Shown here piece after piece: positions 17,711 through 27,139 of a DNA stretch of 64,000 nt. Below the pieces are notes generated by a model, which was not told the DNA's origin, searched no databases, and was given only the letters and a program-made list of their open reading frames with translations. The DNA comes from AP-15 sp963796155 (GTDB lineage: Bacteria; Pseudomonadota; Alphaproteobacteria; ATCC43930; CGMCC-115725). The stretch's first letter is position 1. Each line of letters starts with the position of its first letter. Location: positions 1 through 64,000 of the forward strand of contig CAWCKT010000008.1 of the NCBI GenBank assembly GCA_963796155.1, written 5' to 3'. The position numbers were made by a program, and so were the translations under genes.

Positions 17711-18496
17711 TGGCGCATCCGGCCACCGTCAATCCAAGCTCAGAGTTGATCGCGGCAGGAATTATGCGCTCTTCCTGCCGTTTTGGGCGCGAAATTGGCG
17801 CCCGAACACGGTGACGATGTCCCCAGTAACTTCGTCGGAGCAAGGGCACTGCTTTTCCTTAGCTACTTTTCGGCGCAAAAGCGAGTGCCGGGAGAGGTGC
17901 CGGGCGGCTGGGCCAGGACGCGACCCGCTGTTGATGAGATTGTCGGCGATCACACCGAAGTCGACCCCGCGCTCCATTCCGGCATCGCCCCCGATGGGGT
18001 GAGACTGAGGGGCAGCACGCTCGTTCACTTCGACTGTCTTGGCGATGAAATCGGCCCGGGGGCGCCGTCTCATCTCCGGGCGAGCTTCAGCCTTGGTCTG
18101 GACAGACGCGGCAATCGCTTCCCAGGTCCTTCGATGCTATCACCGATGAAGGGGAACGGACGAGAAACACAATGCTGGGATCTATCGATTGCGACCGGCA
18201 TCTGCCCGACCTGAACCGGGCTTAGCGCAGTGCTGTCGAATAGGCATCGGCGGCAACTCAAGGCGGCCTTCGGTGTTGCTGATCGCGGCCGGTGCGGGCA
18301 CCGGCAAGACCATGTCGCCGACACCGCTGGGCGTCATTTGAACTCATGATGGCGCGCGAACAGCATATACGCGCCGACGTCGCCTTGAGCTCGGCCATCG
18401 GCCGTCATCCGACCCGCACTTTCAACCGCCTTCCGCACAACGCCCACAGCGACGAGCACCAGCCAGACCCAAGTGCCGCGGTCAGGCGCAGGAGGA
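17711..18496. other. gene-poor interval with a helicase relic
   Basis: About 785 bp with no intact gene. Frames of 100-140 codons on both strands show no family. Within it, 18216-18356 holds a degraded UvrD-type sequence (see separate entry). The interval looks like a decayed locus. Confidence 0.5.
18216..18356 (+). pseudogene. relic of a UvrD/PcrA-type helicase N-terminus
   Basis: One frame reads VLLIAAGAGTGKT (about 18273-18312), a near-perfect Walker A of superfamily 1 helicases. The preceding LSNRHRRQLKAAF resembles LNPxQRxAV, and after the Walker motif a shifted frame resembles the AHRVAHLI helix. Stops and frame changes prevent expression. This is a short match; the family call rests mainly on AGAGTGKT. 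Confidence 0.45.
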
Positions 18497-19531
18497 TTAG
18501 GCGGCGACGCCTTCGGGTTGCGCGGTTCTCGCGACGCGGGCGAGCATCGCAGCGGCGTTGCGGCGCAGGATCTGCTCGCGCGCTTCCTCGCCGATCTGCG
18601 CGTCAGCGAGCGCCTTCTTGGTCCAGTCGCAGCCGAACTCGGTGCCGTCGGTGCCGCACACGATGCGCTCGGCGCCGTATAGGTTCACGGCCGCCTCGAT
18701 CGCGCGCGGGCCGAACGAGTTGCAATCCACGTACACCTTCGCCTTCCGGAAGCGCGATGACGGCAGCTCCTCATTCGGCGTGTCGAGCAGGCAGCGATGG
18801 TCCATGCGCTCGACCTCGTAGGGAATGTTGCCGCCCAAATTGTGGACGTGGATCATCGCGTCGGGGTAGTCCGCCAGATAGTCGGTGAGAGACAGCGTCA
18901 CCATCACCGAGGACAGGCTCGCCTGCATGTCAAGCGTGCCGTTGCGGCGGCGCGCATTGTCCGTGTCGGCCGTGACCTTGGGGTAGGCGTCACCCGGCCG
19001 CGGGCCGTTATGGATGAACAGAACCGCGTGGTGGCGGTTTGCGACTTCCAGCAGCGGGCGCATCGCTTCGGCGTCCTTGCGCGTCAGGAAGAAGTTGCCC
19101 GGTACCTGCGCGCCGATCATGCCGGGCCGCCCGAGCGCCCGCTCGAGTTCGGCGGCGGCGGCGGAAATGTCGGTCAGCGGTAGCGCGGCATAGGCGGCGA
19201 AGCGGCGGGGATGCTTCTGGCAAATCGCGGAAAGCCCGTCGTTGACGATCCGACAGAGCGGCCCGGCCACTTCCGGCGGCTGCGACTCGATCCAGCAGAA
19301 CGAACCGAGGAGTGACAGCACGCTCGTCTCCACTCCCTGGCGGTCCATCCGAGCGAGATGGAAATCTACGTCATCGAAAGCCTTGGCAAGAGGCTCTTCG
19401 CCCATTCGCGAGGCCTTCAGCACCTCGGCACCGTCCGGGTTGCGCAGGATGCGCGGTTCCCTGGTACGGGCCCGCAGGGCGTCGGCTACTTCGGCGGGCC
19501 GCCAATGGGCATGCATGTCGATCATGGTCAT
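18497..19531 (-). CDS. amidohydrolase 2 family (ACMSD-like) hydrolase/decarboxylase
   Basis: 344 aa from the ATG preceded by AAGGAG. Metal-site motif DMHAHW (residues 5-10, HxH), a middle His in LFIHNGPRPGD, MIHVHNLGGN, and the metal-binding Asp in CGTDGTEFG near the C-terminus. The family includes aminocarboxymuconate-semialdehyde decarboxylase and related zinc enzymes of aromatic degradation. The specific substrate cannot be read from sequence. It is monocistronic here. Confidence 0.87.
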   Translation of the reverse strand: MTMIDMHAHWRPAEVADALRARTREPRILRNPDGAEVLKASRMGEEPLAKAFDDVDFHLARMDRQGVETSVLSLLGSFCWIESQPPEVAGPLCRIVNDGLSAICQKHPRRFAAYAALPLTDISAAAAELERALGRPGMIGAQVPGNFFLTRKDAEAMRPLLEVANRHHAVLFIHNGPRPGDAYPKVTADTDNARRRNGTLDMQASLSSVMVTLSLTDYLADYPDAMIHVHNLGGNIPYEVERMDHRCLLDTPNEELPSSRFRKAKVYVDCNSFGPRAIEAAVNLYGAERIVCGTDGTEFGCDWTKKALADAQIGEEAREQILRRNAAAMLARVARTAQPEGVAA

Positions 19532-19693
19532 GGCTGTCTCCTTCAAGGGTCGTCCGGCAGCTTAATCCCACGGCGGTTCGCTGCAAAGTACGACAACTGT
19601 CAAGATCGATGGCGCCGCCTCCTTAGGACGAAATGGCCGCGAGTAGGACATCGCAGCGCTGATCTGATCGCGTTGCTCGCGGCCTGGCAGCCT

Positions 19694-19882
19694 TCAAAGC
19701 GCCTTGCACGATCCGTCGCACTCGTCGAGGAAGAGACTCCTGCCACAAGCGCAAGGACCGCGATGGCCCGCGCCGCTATCGTCGGTCGTCGGGGTGGGTT
19801 GCCCGGGCGCCTTCTCGCGCCGCAACTCCTCCATGCGGTTACGGATTGTCTTGAAATCGTCAGCTGCTCGCGGCCGTGACAT
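19694..19882 (-). CDS. small conserved protein with C-terminal Cys motif
   Basis: About 62 aa. It starts MSRPRAADDFKTIRNRMEEL, an N-terminus seen in small alphaproteobacterial hypotheticals, and ends with GPCACGRSLFLDECDGSCKA, a four-Cys arrangement that could bind zinc. An upstream in-frame ATG at 19909 adds nine residues without support. Function unknown. Confidence 0.5.
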   Translation of the reverse strand: MSRPRAADDFKTIRNRMEELRREKAPGQPTPTTDDSGAGHRGPCACGRSLFLDECDGSCKAL

Positions 19883-20072
19883 TAAACCCTCGAAACCCCG
19901 CACTAACATGCGTTGGTACCGTTCGCCAACTGCCTAAATTTCGATTTTCTTCCGTCGAGAGCCGGCAGTCGAACCCAAGCCCTGTTCGATGGTTGCGTTC
20001 AGCGCATTGCTGTCGTGACGGACTCATGCCCGGGCGGACTTGAAGTAGCCGACCGGAGGTGAGCTCGGAGCT

Positions 20073-21395
20073 TTACCAGACGCGGGATGGTGTCGCTGGA
20101 GACCCTGTCAGGATCGTCTGCGCTGTTTCCTTGCCGCTGGCAAGCGCCGCCTCGACCGTGCCGATCTCCGGACCGGCATAGAGCGCCTCACCGGAAAAGT
20201 ATATGGCGTCACCGCTAGGTTTTCTCAGCGCCGACTGCGCTTCTCGTGTTCTCGGCGTGGGGTAGGAATATGCGCCGCGCGCGAACGGATCATTACCCCA
20301 GTTGATCGCTCGCGCCGCGACGAGATTCCGCCTGACGCGGTCCAGAGGCAGGTCGAAGATCTCGCCTAGCGAGGCGAGCCCCATGTCGATGAGTTCGGCC
20401 TCGGCAAGTGACGACACCCTGTCGGCCCTGGGTCCTGCCAACCAACCCGTCAGCACCGGATATCCGTCCGGATACTGTGTCCACCAAGTCGGGACCGTTG
20501 CATCGGAAAGCAGAAACGACAGGTCGCCCAAATCTCGCCCGCCCAGATCCCGCTCGCTCAGATCGGCCCACCACTTCGTGGCGAAGCGAAATAGAAACTT
20601 GACGACGTTGCCGAACCCGATATCGGAAGCGACTGTCGCCCGTTCGCGCGCCGCCGATGGAAGCGCGATTTCGGACAGAAGCGGGGGTGGCATAGTAAGG
20701 ATCGCGGCGTCAGCCTCGAATGTGGCGCCGTCGCAACAGCGCGCGGCAACCCGCCCGCGGGCTTCGTCAATTGCTGTCACGGCCGCGCCGAGATGGAGTG
20801 CCGCTCCGTGGCTGCGGCATTCGGATAAAAGATGCTCGATAAGCGCGCCGTAGCCGTTCGCAATCCGCCCGTGCTGACCCTCGTCCCGGGCCGTCCATTC
20901 GTCGCGAAGTGCCAGAGTGCTGGCGCGGCGCGGGTCAGCCGCATCGTAGCCCTCGACCGTCCGGGTGATCGACCGCCGCAGCTCGTCGTATTGCCGATCA
21001 GTAAAATGCGTCTCCAGAAATTCAGCGATGGGCAGATCGGTTTTCACCTCGCTCAGAGCTTGGTAGAACCGACCCATATGAGGCGGCGAAGACTCGTTGG
21101 GCAATAACTTGCCGGTGCGGGCACTCCATCGCGAGCCACCACGCGGCGAGAGCGAGACCTGCGATTCGCGCATCAGAGCGCGCGTCACCGGCGCGGCACC
21201 GTGGACAAATTCGGCACCGCCTTCAGCCGGGTAGCCAAATTCCTCAGCGGGCAGCGGGTAGATGCGTCCGCCGCACCGGTCTCGCGCCTCGAAAATCGTA
21301 ACTTGTTGGCCCGCGCGCACGAGCTCACGGGCCGCCATCAAGCCCGCAGCACCAGCGCCAACGACCAGAATATGCGTCAGATGCAGAGAAGCCAC
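20073..21395 (-). CDS. flavin-containing amine oxidase family protein
   Basis: 440 aa. The dinucleotide-binding motif VVGAGAAGLMAAREL (residues 11-25) is followed by FEARDRCGGRI, typical of monoamine oxidase-like FAD enzymes. The C-terminal FAD region IYFSGEALYAGPEIGTVEAA is present. Possible substrates include primary amines or polyamines; none can be assigned. It lies 2 bp upstream of the GST stop (gene order gst then oxidase on the minus strand), so the two are likely an operon. Confidence 0.88.
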   Translation of the reverse strand: MASLHLTHILVVGAGAAGLMAARELVRAGQQVTIFEARDRCGGRIYPLPAEEFGYPAEGGAEFVHGAAPVTRALMRESQVSLSPRGGSRWSARTGKLLPNESSPPHMGRFYQALSEVKTDLPIAEFLETHFTDRQYDELRRSITRTVEGYDAADPRRASTLALRDEWTARDEGQHGRIANGYGALIEHLLSECRSHGAALHLGAAVTAIDEARGRVAARCCDGATFEADAAILTMPPPLLSEIALPSAARERATVASDIGFGNVVKFLFRFATKWWADLSERDLGGRDLGDLSFLLSDATVPTWWTQYPDGYPVLTGWLAGPRADRVSSLAEAELIDMGLASLGEIFDLPLDRVRRNLVAARAINWGNDPFARGAYSYPTPRTREAQSALRKPSGDAIYFSGEALYAGPEIGTVEAALASGKETAQTILTGSPATPSRVW

Positions 21396-21397
21396 CG

Positions 21398-22027
21398 TCA
21401 GTTAATTTGCGTGCCTTCGGCGACCACCGCCTTTTGAACCGCGGGACGCGCCAGCATGCGCACGCGATGTTCCATGACGCGGGGTAGTTTGGTGGTGTCG
21501 ACGCCGTCGCCCTCTATCCAGGAAGCGATCGTGAACAGGTACGGATCGCAGATCGTGTACTTGTCACCCATTACCCACGGACCCTTGATGAGCTTGTGCT
21601 CGATCAGCTCAAAGCACTCCGTCACGTTCGACGGCACTTTGCGCTTCATTGCCTCGATCGCGGCAGCATCATCCGCCCACCGGGTGCCCCGCATGCGGTG
21701 TGCATGCGCGACATGCACCGTCGAGCAGAGGTAACTGTTGAATTCTTGAATTTGCGCAAGGGCAAAGGGATCAGCCAGCGGAGCGAGTTCGGCCTGCGGA
21801 AAACGCTGTGCCACGAAGCAAAGAAGTGCCGGTGTTTCGGTGAGCGTGCCGCTTTCGGTTACCAGTGCGGGAACGCGCCCTTTAGGGTTTACCGCGAGGT
21901 ATTCGGGGCTCCGCTGGCCCTGAGAGCGAAAATCGACCAGAACTGCCTCGTACTGCGCACCTGCCTCTTCGAGCGCGATGTGCGTCGCCAGCGCACAGGT
22001 ACCGGGGGCGTAATAAAGTCTGAACAT
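21398..22027 (-). CDS. glutathione S-transferase
   Basis: 209 aa from ATG 22027 (MFRLYYAPGTCALATHIALE). The N-terminal thioredoxin fold has YYAPGTCALA with the beta-class catalytic Cys10-type position, NPKGRVPALV (cis-Pro loop) and TETPALLCFVAQ; the C-terminal helical domain has GDKYTICDPYLFTIASW. Conjugates glutathione to electrophiles in the cytosol. An upstream ATG (22051) is also open. It is followed closely by the amine oxidase gene. Confidence 0.9.
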   Translation of the reverse strand: MFRLYYAPGTCALATHIALEEAGAQYEAVLVDFRSQGQRSPEYLAVNPKGRVPALVTESGTLTETPALLCFVAQRFPQAELAPLADPFALAQIQEFNSYLCSTVHVAHAHRMRGTRWADDAAAIEAMKRKVPSNVTECFELIEHKLIKGPWVMGDKYTICDPYLFTIASWIEGDGVDTTKLPRVMEHRVRMLARPAVQKAVVAEGTQIN

Positions 22028-22051
22028 GTCGTTCGTCCTTCCATCGGCCAC

Positions 22052-22373
22052 GGACCGCGCTCAGCACGCTGTCCCTTCCGTCGGCATTTAGCTGACGGCG
22101 GCCGGGCCGTTTCACCATGCGATCTCATCCGGGTCAAGTTATGTATATGAGGCGGCTTACCGCCGAATTGAGATCGCCTTGCCTGGCTCGGTGCATCGGA
22201 GGATTGGAAACGCTGCCGGATGCGCGGGAGCTGATGACCGCATGCGCCGCGGGCCTGCTGAGCGGTTCGCCGTTTATCGGGATTTGATTGGGGAGCGGCT
22301 TGGGCGGGATGTGTGGAGGGCAATCGCCGCTGACCGCCGATAATTGGTCGCTTCTGCCGCGCTCGTTAGCTCA
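22052..22373. other. intergenic region, nothing recognised
   Basis: About 320 bp between the GST start and the glpD stop. It must carry the GST promoter and any glpD terminator, but I could not place either with confidence. No repeats seen. Confidence 0.4.
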
Positions 22374-23894
22374 TTAAGCGGCGCGGCAGCCGGCGAGCAG
22401 TGCTGCGATGGCGTTTGTTGCGCCGCTGTCCAGATGCAGGCCGAGTTTGGAGCGTCGCCACAGAACATCCTCTCCACTAAGCGCCCATTCCTCTTTGACG
22501 AGCCAGTCGAGTTCGCGCTCGCTGAACCCATACCCGAACCCGCGGCCAAGATCCTCGGCGCGGCGCGCGGAAGCAAGGATGCGCCGGGCATCGCTGCCAT
22601 AGCTGTGCGCAAGCCGCAGCGCCGCAGCGGCGCCGAGGAAGGGATAATCGCACGCGAGGCCATGGGCGAAGGCCGTTGGATCGCGGTTCGGCAGGTCGCC
22701 GCCCGGCAAAATTGCGCTGGCAGTCCACGGCCCTTTTGCGCCCTGGAGGAACGGTGCCAGCTTTTCCAGTGCGTGTTCGGCGAGACGCCGGTAGGTCGTG
22801 ATCTTCCCGCCGAAGATCGACAGCAGCGGCGCTTTGCCGCCGGCGGCATCGAGGTCGAAGACATAGTCGCGCGTTACCGAGGAGGCGTCCCTTTCCTTGT
22901 CATCGTAAAGCGGGCGGATGCCGGCATAGCTCCAGACGACGTCTTGCGGCGCCACTGGCTTGGCAAACCAACGCGACACGGCACGGCAGAGATAATCGAT
23001 TTCTGCCGGACTGATCGCTACGGGCTCGCCATCACCGGAGAAGGGAAGGTCAGTGGTGCCGATCAGGCTGAACCTGGCTTCATAGGGCAGCACGAAGACA
23101 ATGCGACGGTCGTCGTTTTGCAGGATGTACGCCTGCATGCCGTTGTAGAGGCGAGGAACCACGATATGGCTCCCCTTGATCAGCCGAAGATCGGCCCCGT
23201 GCTCGGCAATGCCCGCACGGCGCAGGATTTCGTCCGCCCACGGGCCCGCCGCATTGACGAGAATGCGCGCTGCCAACTCCGTCGTCGCACTGTTCTTCTC
23301 GATAAGCACGCGCCAGCGATCGCCGATGCGCCGCGCGGATCGCATCTCGGTGCGCGTCGTGATCTGCGCGCCGCGCGCTGCAGCGTCGCGCGCATTGAGG
23401 ACGACCAACCTGGCATCGTCCACACAGCAATCCGAGTAGACGAACCCGGTCGTGAGGTGCTCCTGCAAAGGCCCACCGTAGGGATGAACTCGCAGCGATA
23501 CCCGTTCGGTGCCAGGCAGAGTGCGGCGGCCACCCAAATGGTCGTAGAGTAAGAGGCCAAGCCGGAGCAGTGCGCGGGATCGCAAACCTCGGGCGTAAGG
23601 CAGCACGAAAGGCAGCGGCCGGATGATGTGCGGCGCAGCCGCGAGCAGAACTTCACGCTCGGCAAGCGCCTCGCGGACAAGTCGGAACGCCCCGTGCTCG
23701 AGATAGCGCAGCCCGCCATGGATGAGCTTGCTCGAAGCCGAGGAGGTGGCCCCCGCGAGGTCGCCCTTTTCGACCAGCCGCACCGAAAGGCCGCGGCCGG
23801 CGGCATCGCGGGCGATCCCCACGCCATTAATGCCGCCGCCGACCACCAGCACGTCCAGAATTTCAGACACCGCGAGCTTTCGGGCCGTTACCAT
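22374..23894 (-). CDS. glpD: glycerol-3-phosphate dehydrogenase (FAD)
   Basis: 506 aa from ATG 23894. Oxidises glycerol-3-phosphate to dihydroxyacetone phosphate at the cytoplasmic membrane, feeding electrons to quinone. FAD motif VLVVGGGINGVGIARDAAGR near residue 15, SSASSKLIHGGLRYLE (substrate loop), NAAGPWAD, GTTDLPFSGD and YAGIRPLYDD are all typical, plus the C-terminal helical domain. Its ATG overlaps the stop of the phosphodiesterase gene by 7 bp, so the two are translationally coupled: the phosphodiesterase makes G3P and GlpD consumes it. Confidence 0.94.
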   Translation of the reverse strand: MVTARKLAVSEILDVLVVGGGINGVGIARDAAGRGLSVRLVEKGDLAGATSSASSKLIHGGLRYLEHGAFRLVREALAEREVLLAAAPHIIRPLPFVLPYARGLRSRALLRLGLLLYDHLGGRRTLPGTERVSLRVHPYGGPLQEHLTTGFVYSDCCVDDARLVVLNARDAAARGAQITTRTEMRSARRIGDRWRVLIEKNSATTELAARILVNAAGPWADEILRRAGIAEHGADLRLIKGSHIVVPRLYNGMQAYILQNDDRRIVFVLPYEARFSLIGTTDLPFSGDGEPVAISPAEIDYLCRAVSRWFAKPVAPQDVVWSYAGIRPLYDDKERDASSVTRDYVFDLDAAGGKAPLLSIFGGKITTYRRLAEHALEKLAPFLQGAKGPWTASAILPGGDLPNRDPTAFAHGLACDYPFLGAAAALRLAHSYGSDARRILASARRAEDLGRGFGYGFSERELDWLVKEEWALSGEDVLWRRSKLGLHLDSGATNAIAALLAGCRAA

Positions 23895-24703
23895 CCACCC
23901 GCCCGGCCGGCACGCCCGACGAGCCTGGCCAGAAATGGAACATCGTCGCCGGAGATCGTGTCGATAAGGCCCTCGCCGATCCATCGCACGAGAGAGGGGA
24001 TTATGTCACGCCCACCGCGCCAATACTCGGCAAGAACTTCCGGGCGCGGCAAACTCAGCCGGTTGGAATATCCGGCATCGTGCAGCGCTTTCGCATCATC
24101 GGGGTGGAACATGTCGAGCTCGACCGAGGCGGATGTCGCGCCGCACGCTCGTAACACACCGACAATGTCGGGATGGCGTGAGTGGGTGATGGCCTCGGTC
24201 CCAATCCCCGGGTGTCGATCGACCGCACGCTTCAGCACGACATGGTCGAAGCTGATGACGAGGACGCGGTCGGACGCGCCTGTTGCTTCGAGTAGCCCCG
24301 CCACTCGATCGACGGCGAAGTCGGGCCGCTCGGTCTCCTTGATCTCAATCAAAAGGCCAATCTCCTCGCGCTTTGCCCAATCGAGCACCTCCGTCAAGGT
24401 TGGAATGCGTGTTCCGGCAAAATGCGGATGGAATCCGACCGCGGCATCGAAGCTGCGGATCTGTTCGAGAGCGAAATCGGCCGCGAAGCCGTGGCCATCT
24501 GTCGTGCGGTCGAGCGTGCGGTCGTGAAGCACGACGAGCTCGCCGTCCGCCGTTAGCACCACGTCGATCTCGATCGTGGTCGCACCCCAAGTCTTGGCCG
24601 CCGCAATGGCCGGCATCGTGTTTTCCGGGAAGAGGAGGCTGTAGCCCCGATGTCCGCACACATGGACCCGCCCAGCCTGACGGGCAAGAAAACTGAAGGA
24701 CAT
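23888..24703 (-). CDS. ugpQ: glycerophosphodiester phosphodiesterase
   Basis: 271 aa from ATG 24703. Hydrolyses glycerophosphodiesters to glycerol-3-phosphate and an alcohol. The catalytic HRG...PENT block (GHRGYSLLFPENTMPAI, about residues 17-33), EIDVVLTADGELVVLHD (metal ligands E/D and catalytic His) and RTTDG are intact. No signal peptide, so it acts in the cytoplasm, like UgpQ. It is divergent from the ABC transporter genes (107 bp between starts), which suggests the imported substrate is a glycerophosphodiester. Confidence 0.92.
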   Translation of the reverse strand: MSFSFLARQAGRVHVCGHRGYSLLFPENTMPAIAAAKTWGATTIEIDVVLTADGELVVLHDRTLDRTTDGHGFAADFALEQIRSFDAAVGFHPHFAGTRIPTLTEVLDWAKREEIGLLIEIKETERPDFAVDRVAGLLEATGASDRVLVISFDHVVLKRAVDRHPGIGTEAITHSRHPDIVGVLRACGATSASVELDMFHPDDAKALHDAGYSNRLSLPRPEVLAEYWRGGRDIIPSLVRWIGEGLIDTISGDDVPFLARLVGRAGRAGGW

Positions 24704-24810
24704 CGCCGCTGATTTCCTCTCTCTTGTGCAGGCTGGACCTCCGCTCGAAAGCCATTCATGATTGCGGTCCATCGCTGTGCAAGCATAAACGGAAAACAAG
24801 GGAGAGCGCG
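24704..24810. promoter_or_regulatory. divergent promoter region
   Basis: 107 bp between the start of the phosphodiesterase (minus) and the ABC substrate-binding protein (plus). It must hold both promoters. No operator could be assigned with confidence; AAGGGAG is the plus-strand ribosome site. Confidence 0.5.
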
Positions 24811-26184
24811 ATGAGATACCGGACGACGGCAATTGTGACGCTGTTGATTTCCGCGCTGGCGGGCGGCTCTGCGGCAATCACCGCGTCCGCGCCTGCGCCA
24901 GCGCAGAGCACGGTGAAGCTCGAGCTTTGGTCGCGCCAGGATCCCTCGGGGCCGCTGCGTCCCGGCAATGTGGTGAAGGGAGCAGATCGGCTGAATAAAG
25001 AGCTGGCGGCCGAAGGTTCCGACAAGCGCGTGGAGGTCGCAGTCCACGAGAGCCCGGCACCGGGGTTCGACGATGATGCCCTACAGCTCCTCAGGGTCTT
25101 TGGGATCGGGCAGGGTCCCGATATGTTCATCGCCGCTCATGAATGGATCTGCGCCTTCCAGCAAGAAGGCTTCGCGCTCAAGCTCGACGAATATATTGCC
25201 AAATACCCCCAGTATTTCGGCACCATCTTCCCGTCTCTCTGGCAGTCGGCAAAATGTCCCGGCGGCATCTACGGCATCCCGCAGGACGCCGAGGCGCGCA
25301 TGTTCTTCTACAACAAGAAGCTATTGCGGGCGGCCGGCTACGATAACGCGTTCATCGAGGCGATGCCGGCGCGAACGCTATCGGGCGAGCTGACGATGGA
25401 CGAGCTCATCGACATCGCCAAACGGGTAATCGGCAAGACCAAGGCCCAGTATGGCATCCTGCATCGGGCGAGTAAGGGACCGGACTACATCATGGTGTTC
25501 CAGTCCTATGGCAACACCTTCGTCGATCCCGACAACGGGAAGCTCCTTCTCGAGCGCGACAAGCTCGCGGCGGCCTTCGGCTGGTTCGAGCGCGGCGTCA
25601 AGGAGGGGGTCATTCCCGCCAATAACACCGCGATGGAGTTCGACGCGCTGCGAAAGGCGTTCTACACCGGCAATGCGGCGTTTTGGATGTACGGCATCTG
25701 GGATCTCGGTACCTATGCATTTCCGACCTACGGGCTACCAAAGGATGAGGCCGGGTTCTTCGTCGATTGGGGATGGATAGCCTCGCCAGCCGCAAAAAAG
25801 GGCGGCCAGGCCGGCAGCCTGACCCATCCGATCATCTACGCGGTCGCCGCCCATGCGAAGGATCCGGAGCTGGCCGTCCGCGTTCTCGGCCACGCCTCGG
25901 ACGCCGATCTCAACACCGATCACGCGGTCACCACGACGCATCTCGGAATCAAGGCCGAACAGCTGAAAGATCCGCGCTACGCCGCGGCCTGGCCGCTCGC
26001 CCGTGCGACGGAGCTCTTAAAAATCACCAAATTCCTGCCCAACAACCCGCAATTCGGCGATCTCAACGGGATCCTCTACACCGCCCTTCAGGGTGTCGAG
26101 ACAGGCCGCCTGTCGGCACCGCAGGCGGCCGATTTCGTCATCGACGAAGCGAACGCGTCCCTCAAGGACGTGATCGTCAAATAA
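24811..26184 (+). CDS. ABC transporter substrate-binding protein (carbohydrate type)
   Basis: 457 aa with an N-terminal signal peptide (TTAIVTLLISALAGGSAAIT, cleavage near ...APAPAQS). Family 1 extracellular solute-binding fold: VKLELWSRQDPSG start, GPDMFIAAHEWICAF, GGIYGIPQDAEARMFFYNKK. Such proteins bind oligosaccharides, polyols or glycerol-3-phosphate in the periplasm. It is first gene of the transporter operon. Neighbouring glpD, ugpQ and inositol genes suggest a glycerophosphoinositol or inositol-type ligand, which is inference. Confidence 0.9.
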   Translation: MRYRTTAIVTLLISALAGGSAAITASAPAPAQSTVKLELWSRQDPSGPLRPGNVVKGADRLNKELAAEGSDKRVEVAVHESPAPGFDDDALQLLRVFGIGQGPDMFIAAHEWICAFQQEGFALKLDEYIAKYPQYFGTIFPSLWQSAKCPGGIYGIPQDAEARMFFYNKKLLRAAGYDNAFIEAMPARTLSGELTMDELIDIAKRVIGKTKAQYGILHRASKGPDYIMVFQSYGNTFVDPDNGKLLLERDKLAAAFGWFERGVKEGVIPANNTAMEFDALRKAFYTGNAAFWMYGIWDLGTYAFPTYGLPKDEAGFFVDWGWIASPAAKKGGQAGSLTHPIIYAVAAHAKDPELAVRVLGHASDADLNTDHAVTTTHLGIKAEQLKDPRYAAAWPLARATELLKITKFLPNNPQFGDLNGILYTALQGVETGRLSAPQAADFVIDEANASLKDVIVK

Positions 26185-26187
26185 AGA

Positions 26188-27138
26188 ATGGCCGCGCTCG
26201 GTGATCTGACGGTCGAGCGCCGCGATCGCGCCAAGTCCGCGGCTCGCAGGCGGACCAATTTCGTACTGTTTATTGGGCCGGCGATCGTACTGACGGCCCT
26301 GTTCTTTGTCCTTCCGGTCCTTATCGACATCGCCGTGTCCTTCACCGATCTCGACCGCACTTTGCGCTTCGGCAAATTCACGACCGAGCAATACCAAAAG
26401 GTCTTCCAGGGCGACCGGCGCCTGCCGCAAGTCATCGGTCTGACGTTCGTCTACGTCTTTGGCACGCTTGCCATTTTCAACGTCACCTTCGGCCTCGTGC
26501 TCGCGCTCACCACCACGTCGCTCACCAAGATGTCCGGCGGCTTCTTTCGCGGCGTCTGGCTGTTGCCGCGCATGAGCCCCTCGGTCCTCTACATTCTGCT
26601 GTGGCTGTGGGTCATCAACCCATCGGACGTGGGCCTATTGAACCAATTCCTGATGCACGCGCTCGGTCTGACGAAACCGCTCGATCCGATGACCAGCGCG
26701 CCGGTGGCGCTGATCATCTTAGCCAACGGCTTTATCGGCGCATCGATGGGGATGATCATCTTCACTGCAGCGATACGCGGCATTCCCGAGCATTTGTTCT
26801 ACGCGGCGGAGGTCGACGGCGCGGGGACTCTGGCGCAAATCCGCTTCATTACGCTTCCTGCGCTGCGCTGGCCGATCAGTTTTGTGACGATCTACCAGAC
26901 GCTCTCACTGTTGGTGAGCTTCGAGTATATTCTCCTTCTGACCAAAGGCGGCCCGTTCTACGACACGACCGTCTATGCCCTTTACGTCTATCGGCGAGCA
27001 TTTGCCAGCGGCCAATACGGCTATGGCGCGGCACTCGCGCTCTTCCTGATCGTCATCGGTGTAACCGTCGCACTCTTCGGTTGGCGATTCTTCGACCTGC
27101 AACGCCTGTTGCAGCGCCCCCGCATCGAAGTGCATTGA
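26188..27138 (+). CDS. ABC transporter permease, MalF/UgpA type
   Basis: 316 aa, about six membrane spans (first FVLFIGPAIVLTALFFVLPV). The ABC-contact loop EAA-like motif is present as YAAEVDGAGTLAQIRFITLP (about residues 208-227). It begins 3 bp after the binding-protein gene and ends 1 bp before the second permease gene, so it is part of the same operon. It forms the membrane channel with the next gene product. Confidence 0.93.
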   Translation: MAALGDLTVERRDRAKSAARRRTNFVLFIGPAIVLTALFFVLPVLIDIAVSFTDLDRTLRFGKFTTEQYQKVFQGDRRLPQVIGLTFVYVFGTLAIFNVTFGLVLALTTTSLTKMSGGFFRGVWLLPRMSPSVLYILLWLWVINPSDVGLLNQFLMHALGLTKPLDPMTSAPVALIILANGFIGASMGMIIFTAAIRGIPEHLFYAAEVDGAGTLAQIRFITLPALRWPISFVTIYQTLSLLVSFEYILLLTKGGPFYDTTVYALYVYRRAFASGQYGYGAALALFLIVIGVTVALFGWRFFDLQRLLQRPRIEVH

Positions 27139-27139
27139 G